This document shows, piece after piece, positions 14,948 through 18,109 of a stretch of 18,109 nucleotides of DNA. The position numbers were made by a program, and so were the translations under genes. Every line of letters starts with the position of its first letter. Position 1 is the stretch's first letter. Source of the DNA: an uncultured Bacilli bacterium (GTDB lineage: Bacteria > Bacillota_I > Bacilli_A > RF39 > UBA660); assembly GCA_947631285.1 (NCBI GenBank), contig CANRKS010000012.1:1-18109 (forward strand), given 5' to 3'. The notes beneath the pieces were generated by a model. That model saw only the letters and a list, made by a program, of their open reading frames with translations, searched no databases and was not told the DNA's origin.

Positions 14948-15630
14948 TGAGTTATTATTTTATGGATATAATATTTTATTTAGTTATAATTTTGATTCCT
15001 TTATTTGCCCAATTAAATATTAGTTTTTCATATAGCAAATATAAAAAAATAAATAGTCAAAAAAAAATTTCGGGTTTTGAAGTAGCAAGAGAAATTTTGG
15101 ATGCCAATGGTTTAGAAGATATTTATATTGTAGAAACGAGTGGTAATTTAACTGATCATTATGATCCGAATCGTAAAGTTATAAAACTATCTCATGATAT
15201 TTTTAAAGGAGAAAGTATTGCCGCGATGGCTGTAGCTGCTCATGAATGTGGACATGCTATTCAAGATAAAGACAATTATACTTTTATGCGTATTAGAAGT
15301 TTATTAGTTCCTGTTGTTAATTTGGTTTCTTCTTTTTCCTGGATTGTAATTCTTCTAGGTTTTATTACAGAATACTTTCAAATATTTTATTTTGGTATTG
15401 CTTTAATATCTCTTGGTTTATTATTTCAACTTATAACTTTACCAGTTGAAATTGACGCTAGTAAAAGAGCTAAAAAAGAACTAGAAAAATTAAAAATAAG
15501 TAATAAGGAAGAAAGTAGTGAAGTAAAAAAAATGCTAATCGCGGCAGCTTTAACTTATGTTGCCTCTGTATTAACTAGTATTTTAGAAATACTTAGATTA
15601 ATACTTATATTTAATAATGATAATAGATAA
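14947..15630 (+). CDS. yugP: Membrane zinc metallopeptidase, YugP type (Zn_peptidase_2)
   Basis: Predicted integral-membrane neutral zinc protease of unknown substrate. The 227-residue product has a hydrophobic N-terminal segment (about 7-24), a soluble part with the zinc motif HECGH at 99-103, hydrophobic segments at about 119-140, 141-165 and 196-221, and LPVEIDASKRAK, whose Glu168 probably provides the third zinc ligand. This arrangement is typical of the YugP family in Bacillota. ATG 14947 shares one base with the cysS stop and has GAGGTGA at 14936-14942, so translation is coupled. In many Bacillota cysS is followed by mrnC and rlmB; this gene stands in that place here. No terminator is seen after it. 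The family assignment is firm, the biological role is not. Confidence 0.9.
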   Translation: MSYYFMDIIFYLVIILIPLFAQLNISFSYSKYKKINSQKKISGFEVAREILDANGLEDIYIVETSGNLTDHYDPNRKVIKLSHDIFKGESIAAMAVAAHECGHAIQDKDNYTFMRIRSLLVPVVNLVSSFSWIVILLGFITEYFQIFYFGIALISLGLLFQLITLPVEIDASKRAKKELEKLKISNKEESSEVKKMLIAAALTYVASVLTSILEILRLILIFNNDNR

Positions 15631-15675
15631 AAGTATTATACATAGCTAAAAAAGAAGAAAGGAGATGAAAAAGAT

Positions 15676-16167
15676 ATGGCTAAATTTTGCCGTAAATGTG
15701 GAAAGGAAATGGATGATTCAGCTTTAGCGTGTCCTAATTGTGGTGCTCCAACTAAGACTGTAAAAGAAAACAAGTTCCCTGTTTGGGCAATAATTCTTAT
15801 TGTTTTTGTAGGATTAATATTTGCAGGAGGAATATTGGGAACAAGTAAAGATAATACGGATGATAAACCTTCTGGTAATACTACTGCGAAGGAAGATTTA
15901 ATATTGGAAGAAGATACTAAAGGATATGCAGATGATGCTGGATTTGCTTATTACATTGAGGGATATATAAAAAATACAACTAATAAGGATTATAATTATG
16001 TTCAAGTATCTTTTAATGTTTATGACGCTGATGGTAATACAGTTGGAAGTTGCTTAGCTAATAATTCTGGTTTAGAAGCTAATGGTCGTTGGAAATTTAA
16101 AGCAATTTGTAGTGGAGATGCTGACACGATAGCTTCTTATAAATTAGATGAGATTACTAAATGGTAA
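15676..16167 (+). CDS. Zinc-ribbon membrane protein with FxLYD domain
   Basis: Function unknown. The 163-residue product has three parts: an N-terminal zinc ribbon with CRKC and CPNC (Cys5, 8, 19, 22), one membrane helix at about 35-54, then an acidic, Asp/Asn-rich linker and a beta-rich domain (about 85-163) of the FxLYD type, with YYIEGYIKNTTNKDY, YVQVSFNVYDADGN and a C-terminal YKLDEITKW. Such proteins are widespread in Bacillota; the ribbon would be cytoplasmic and the FxLYD domain outside (inference from topology). ATG 15676 has AGGAGATGA (15660-15668) 8 nt upstream. It begins 45 nt after the protease gene; only a weak TATTAT (15634-15639) could be a private promoter, so co-transcription is possible. 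It converges on tspO and shares its terminator. Confidence 0.85.
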   Translation: MAKFCRKCGKEMDDSALACPNCGAPTKTVKENKFPVWAIILIVFVGLIFAGGILGTSKDNTDDKPSGNTTAKEDLILEEDTKGYADDAGFAYYIEGYIKNTTNKDYNYVQVSFNVYDADGNTVGSCLANNSGLEANGRWKFKAICSGDADTIASYKLDEITKW

Positions 16168-16196
16168 AAAGTCTTCATTTTATTTGAAGACTTTTT
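16166..16196. terminator. Bidirectional terminator between convergent genes
   Basis: Perfect 12-bp stem AAAAAGTCTTCA (16166-16177) and TGAAGACTTTTT (16185-16196) with a 7-base loop. The flanking A/T runs give a T-tract on both strands, so it should stop the zinc-ribbon transcript rightward and the nagZ-tspO transcript leftward. It begins inside the plus-strand stop codon and ends inside the tspO stop codon. Confidence 0.9.
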
Positions 16197-16656
16197 AAAT
16201 ATTTAGAAAGAAAATGCCAATAGTTAAATAAGTAGCATAGATAAGCCAGATTAAATAAGGAATATTTAAATAAAAAGAAGGTTTATATTTTTGATAAAAT
16301 AGATAGATAAGATAAATTACTAATCCTAAGAGTAGTAAAGTCCATAAAATGGTAAAGAAGCGCCATTTTAAAACAAAGAAGAAAATACTCCATAATAGGT
16401 TAACACCTAATTGTAAATAATAAATGATACTTTCATCATCATCTTCTATTTTATTTGTTTTAAAAAGATAGTAAGATATTCCCATTAAAAGATATAAAAT
16501 ACTCCATGCAATAGGGAAGATATATCCGGGAGGAGATAAAGGAGGCTTAAGTAAAGGGCCATAATCGATTGATGAAGAGATTAATAAGCCAACAATGGAA
16601 CCTAACAAAAGAGGTAAAAATAAATAAAAAATATTTTTTAAAAATTTTAATTGCAA
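16195..16656 (-). CDS. tspO: TspO/MBR family tryptophan-rich protein
   Basis: Five-helix membrane protein of the TspO/peripheral benzodiazepine receptor family; members bind porphyrins and other hydrophobic ligands, but their bacterial role is debated. The 153-residue product is almost wholly hydrophobic and carries the family landmarks: PPLSPPGYIFPIAW (38-51), YLLMGISYYLF, NLLWS (86-90) and PYLIW with ATYLTIGIFFLN near the end. The start is most likely TTG (16654-16656): AGGTGA lies 5 nt upstream, whereas the alternative GTG at 16665 sits inside that site. It follows nagZ on the same strand with a gap of about 43 nt, which holds only a 6-bp inverted repeat without T-run, so the two are probably one transcript. 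No haem genes are seen nearby. Confidence 0.9.
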   Translation of the reverse strand: MQLKFLKNIFYLFLPLLLGSIVGLLISSSIDYGPLLKPPLSPPGYIFPIAWSILYLLMGISYYLFKTNKIEDDDESIIYYLQLGVNLLWSIFFFVLKWRFFTILWTLLLLGLVIYLIYLFYQKYKPSFYLNIPYLIWLIYATYLTIGIFFLNI

Positions 16657-16682
16657 AATAATCACCTAATATAACATATTAT

Positions 16683-16702
16683 TAGCATTTTAAAATATGC
16701 TA
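16683..16702. repeat. Short inverted repeat between nagZ and tspO
   Basis: TAGCAT (16683-16688) and ATGCTA (16697-16702) with an 8-base A/T loop, overlapping the nagZ stop. There is no T-tract in the leftward direction, so it is at best a weak stem, perhaps an mRNA end or processing structure. Confidence 0.35.
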
Positions 16703-18010
16703 GATTAGTTTTTTATAATACTTCCAAGCTAAAAGGCGAAAGACAGCATGGTTTAGTTCTTCTTCACTAAGTAAACCATTATTAATTCCCTTTAAAATAT
16801 TATTGTAACTTTCTTCATAATCAGATGTTATTAAAAGATCATTGCCCGCTAAAAGGGCTTTTACTTCTTTATCCTGAATATTTTTTAAAGCTTGCATATT
16901 TAAATCATCAGTAATAACTATTCCGGTGAATTTTAATTTTTGTCTTAATATATCATGAGCTTTTTTAGAAAGAGAAGTTGGATTTTCTTTATCGATAGCA
17001 TTTACTGTATTATGACTATTCATAATTGCTTCAGCTCCTTTTTCAATTCCGGAAATAAAAGGTGGTAAATCATATTTTAATATTTCTTCATAACTTTTAT
17101 TATCAATACTTCCTTGTTTATGAGTATCACTATTATTTCCATATCCCGAAAAATGCTTTAATGTATAAGAAACACCTGTATTTTGACTGGCCTCAATTAC
17201 AGTTTCAGCAAATTTAGAAACGTACTCAGTCGGCAATCCTAAAGTTCTTTTATAAATATAATCATTTTCATCAGTTGATACATCTACAACAGGAGCTAAG
17301 TTTAAATTTAATCCTAATTCCATTAAAATTTGTGATTTTTGAATTGTATCTTCTTTAATTTTAGCAAATCCTCCTTCACGATATAATTCTTGGGGAGATT
17401 TAAAAGGATTTTCTACTAAATTTTTATTGTGACTAATTCTTGTTACAGTGCCACCTTCTTCATCTACCGCAGTTAAAAGAGGAATTTTGGCTTCTTTTTG
17501 CAAATCATTTATCATTTTAATAACTTCTTCTTTAGTTTTATTTTGAAAATCTTTTTCAAAAAAGATAAAGCCCCCAAATTGATATTTCTTTTCTATTTCT
17601 TTATTTTCTCCTTTTTGATAATGCACTAGGAGAACTTGACCTATTTTTTCACTTAAAGATAATGATTGTAATTTTTGATAAGCATTATAATAATAATCTT
17701 TAAAAATACCGTTATCTAGCCATGATGAGGGAATAGATGACTCTTTCGTTATTTTATAAGTTAATAATTGAGATGAATTATTTATAAAAGTTATATCAAT
17801 ATTAGTGCCAATATTTTCTTTTATATTTTTAAAAGTATATTTTTTATTATTTATATCTTTTATAACTACTTCATCATTATTTTGACTTACTATTACACCA
17901 GAAATAGTAATAATTTTATCGTTCTTTAATTGTGCTTTATGACTTAAAGAAAAAATAATAAGTCCTATAATAATTATTATTAATATTAAACTATAAATTG
18001 TTTTTTTCAT
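16700..18010 (-). CDS. nagZ: Membrane-anchored GH3 beta-N-acetylhexosaminidase (NagZ-like)
   Basis: Predicted to remove terminal N-acetylglucosamine from muropeptides or related glycans outside the membrane. The 436-residue product has an N-terminal membrane anchor (about 5-22, no lipobox Cys), a small beta-rich domain (about 33-88; ISGVIVSQNNDEVVIKD), then the GH3 barrel from about 110. GH3 motifs: DEEGGTVTRI at 183-192 (usually DQEGGRVxRL), KHFSGYG at 285-291 followed by the NagZ-type Asp-x-His dyad (D295, H297), and ITDDLNMQAL with the nucleophile Asp at 368 or nearby. These features fit the NagZ branch rather than beta-glucosidases. ATG 18010 has AGGTGA 5 nt upstream and an extended -10 promoter. 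tspO follows. Substrate is inferred from family; the extra N-terminal domain is not part of the minimal enzyme. Confidence 0.9.
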   Translation of the reverse strand: MKKTIYSLILIIIIIGLIIFSLSHKAQLKNDKIITISGVIVSQNNDEVVIKDINNKKYTFKNIKENIGTNIDITFINNSSQLLTYKITKESSIPSSWLDNGIFKDYYYNAYQKLQSLSLSEKIGQVLLVHYQKGENKEIEKKYQFGGFIFFEKDFQNKTKEEVIKMINDLQKEAKIPLLTAVDEEGGTVTRISHNKNLVENPFKSPQELYREGGFAKIKEDTIQKSQILMELGLNLNLAPVVDVSTDENDYIYKRTLGLPTEYVSKFAETVIEASQNTGVSYTLKHFSGYGNNSDTHKQGSIDNKSYEEILKYDLPPFISGIEKGAEAIMNSHNTVNAIDKENPTSLSKKAHDILRQKLKFTGIVITDDLNMQALKNIQDKEVKALLAGNDLLITSDYEESYNNILKGINNGLLSEEELNHAVFRLLAWKYYKKLI

Positions 18011-18031
18011 CTAATTCACCTAAGTATTTAT

Positions 18032-18040
18032 ATTATAACA
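18032..18040 (-). promoter_or_regulatory. Predicted extended -10 promoter for nagZ-tspO
   Basis: On the minus strand, TGTTATAAT gives TG-n-TATAAT (hexamer 18037-18032). Start near 18025, leader about 15 nt, just ahead of AGGTGA (18021-18016). The best -35 candidate, TTTACA at 18067-18062, is too far (24 bp), so this looks like an extended -10 promoter. Confidence 0.65.
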
Positions 18041-18060
18041 CTATTTTAAGGAAAAAATGC

Positions 18061-18089
18061 TTGTAAAATAGTTTAAATTGTGCTAGGAT
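18061..18089 (+). promoter_or_regulatory. Predicted rightward promoter leaving the window
   Basis: TTGTAA (18061-18066), a 17-bp spacer ending in TG-C, and TAGGAT (18084-18089): a 4/6 -35, a 4/6 -10 and an extended TGn element. The start would be near 18096. The window ends in AAAAAAGG (18102-18109), which could be the ribosome site of a divergently transcribed gene beyond the edge. Confidence 0.4.
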
Positions 18090-18109
18090 ATTAACTAACT
18101 CAAAAAAGG

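Noticed and set aside
16683..16702. Terminator between nagZ and tspO
   Set aside because: The stem is 6 bp with A/T loop and lacks a T-tract in the leftward direction.
1..18109. Mobile element, prophage, CRISPR or defence island
   Set aside because: No transposase, integrase, repeat array or nuclease gene is present; all recognised genes are housekeeping and base composition is even.
1..18109. Mycoplasma-type genetic code (TGA as Trp)
   Set aside because: TGA ends the pseudouridine synthase gene at 6239-6241 in a conserved position, and Trp residues in conserved motifs are TGG.

Overview
The window is a very AT-rich, tightly packed stretch of a bacterial chromosome: fourteen intact genes, no gap over about 120 bases, twelve genes rightward and the last two leftward. 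Protein types, AGGTGA/AGGAGG ribosome binding sites, TTA/AGA/ATA-rich codon use and the gltX-cysS pairing point to a low-GC Bacillota, most like uncultured gut Bacilli of the RF39/Erysipelotrichia kind (inference). TGA is used as a stop (6239-6241) and tryptophan is TGG, so the code is standard bacterial, not the Mycoplasma/Spiroplasma code. A GH3 hexosaminidase and Lgt suggest a cell with an envelope to maintain and with lipoproteins.

Layout. (1) 75-2891: uvrA, DNA repair, closed by a hairpin terminator. (2) 2955-4672: lgt-trxB, lipoprotein maturation and thioredoxin reduction, with its own promoter and terminator. (3) 4744-10575: four overlapping genes, a COG1092-type methyltransferase, an RluA-type pseudouridine synthase, a long U32 'peptidase' of the RlhA/TrhP hydroxylase kind, and the S1-domain protein Tex. 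This reads as an RNA-modification/translation operon. (4) 10634-12055: a single gene for an unrecognised all-helical protein, in which I find about eleven degenerate repeats of roughly 34 residues. (5) 12129-15630: gltX-cysS and a YugP-type membrane zinc metallopeptidase. (6) 15676-16167: a zinc-ribbon/FxLYD membrane protein, ending at a bidirectional terminator. (7) Minus strand 18010-16195: a membrane-anchored NagZ-like GH3 enzyme followed by tspO (TTG start). A rightward promoter appears to fire out of the window at the right edge.

Gene control is minimal. Five recognisable sigma-A-like promoters lie so close to their genes that predicted leaders are only about 12-22 nt, and the lgt promoter is nested in the preceding terminator. 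I see no riboswitch, T-box, tRNA, rRNA, CRISPR array, insertion sequence or prophage signal. Nothing here is an obvious new defence or mobile system. The best candidate for something undescribed is the helical-repeat protein at 10634-12055.
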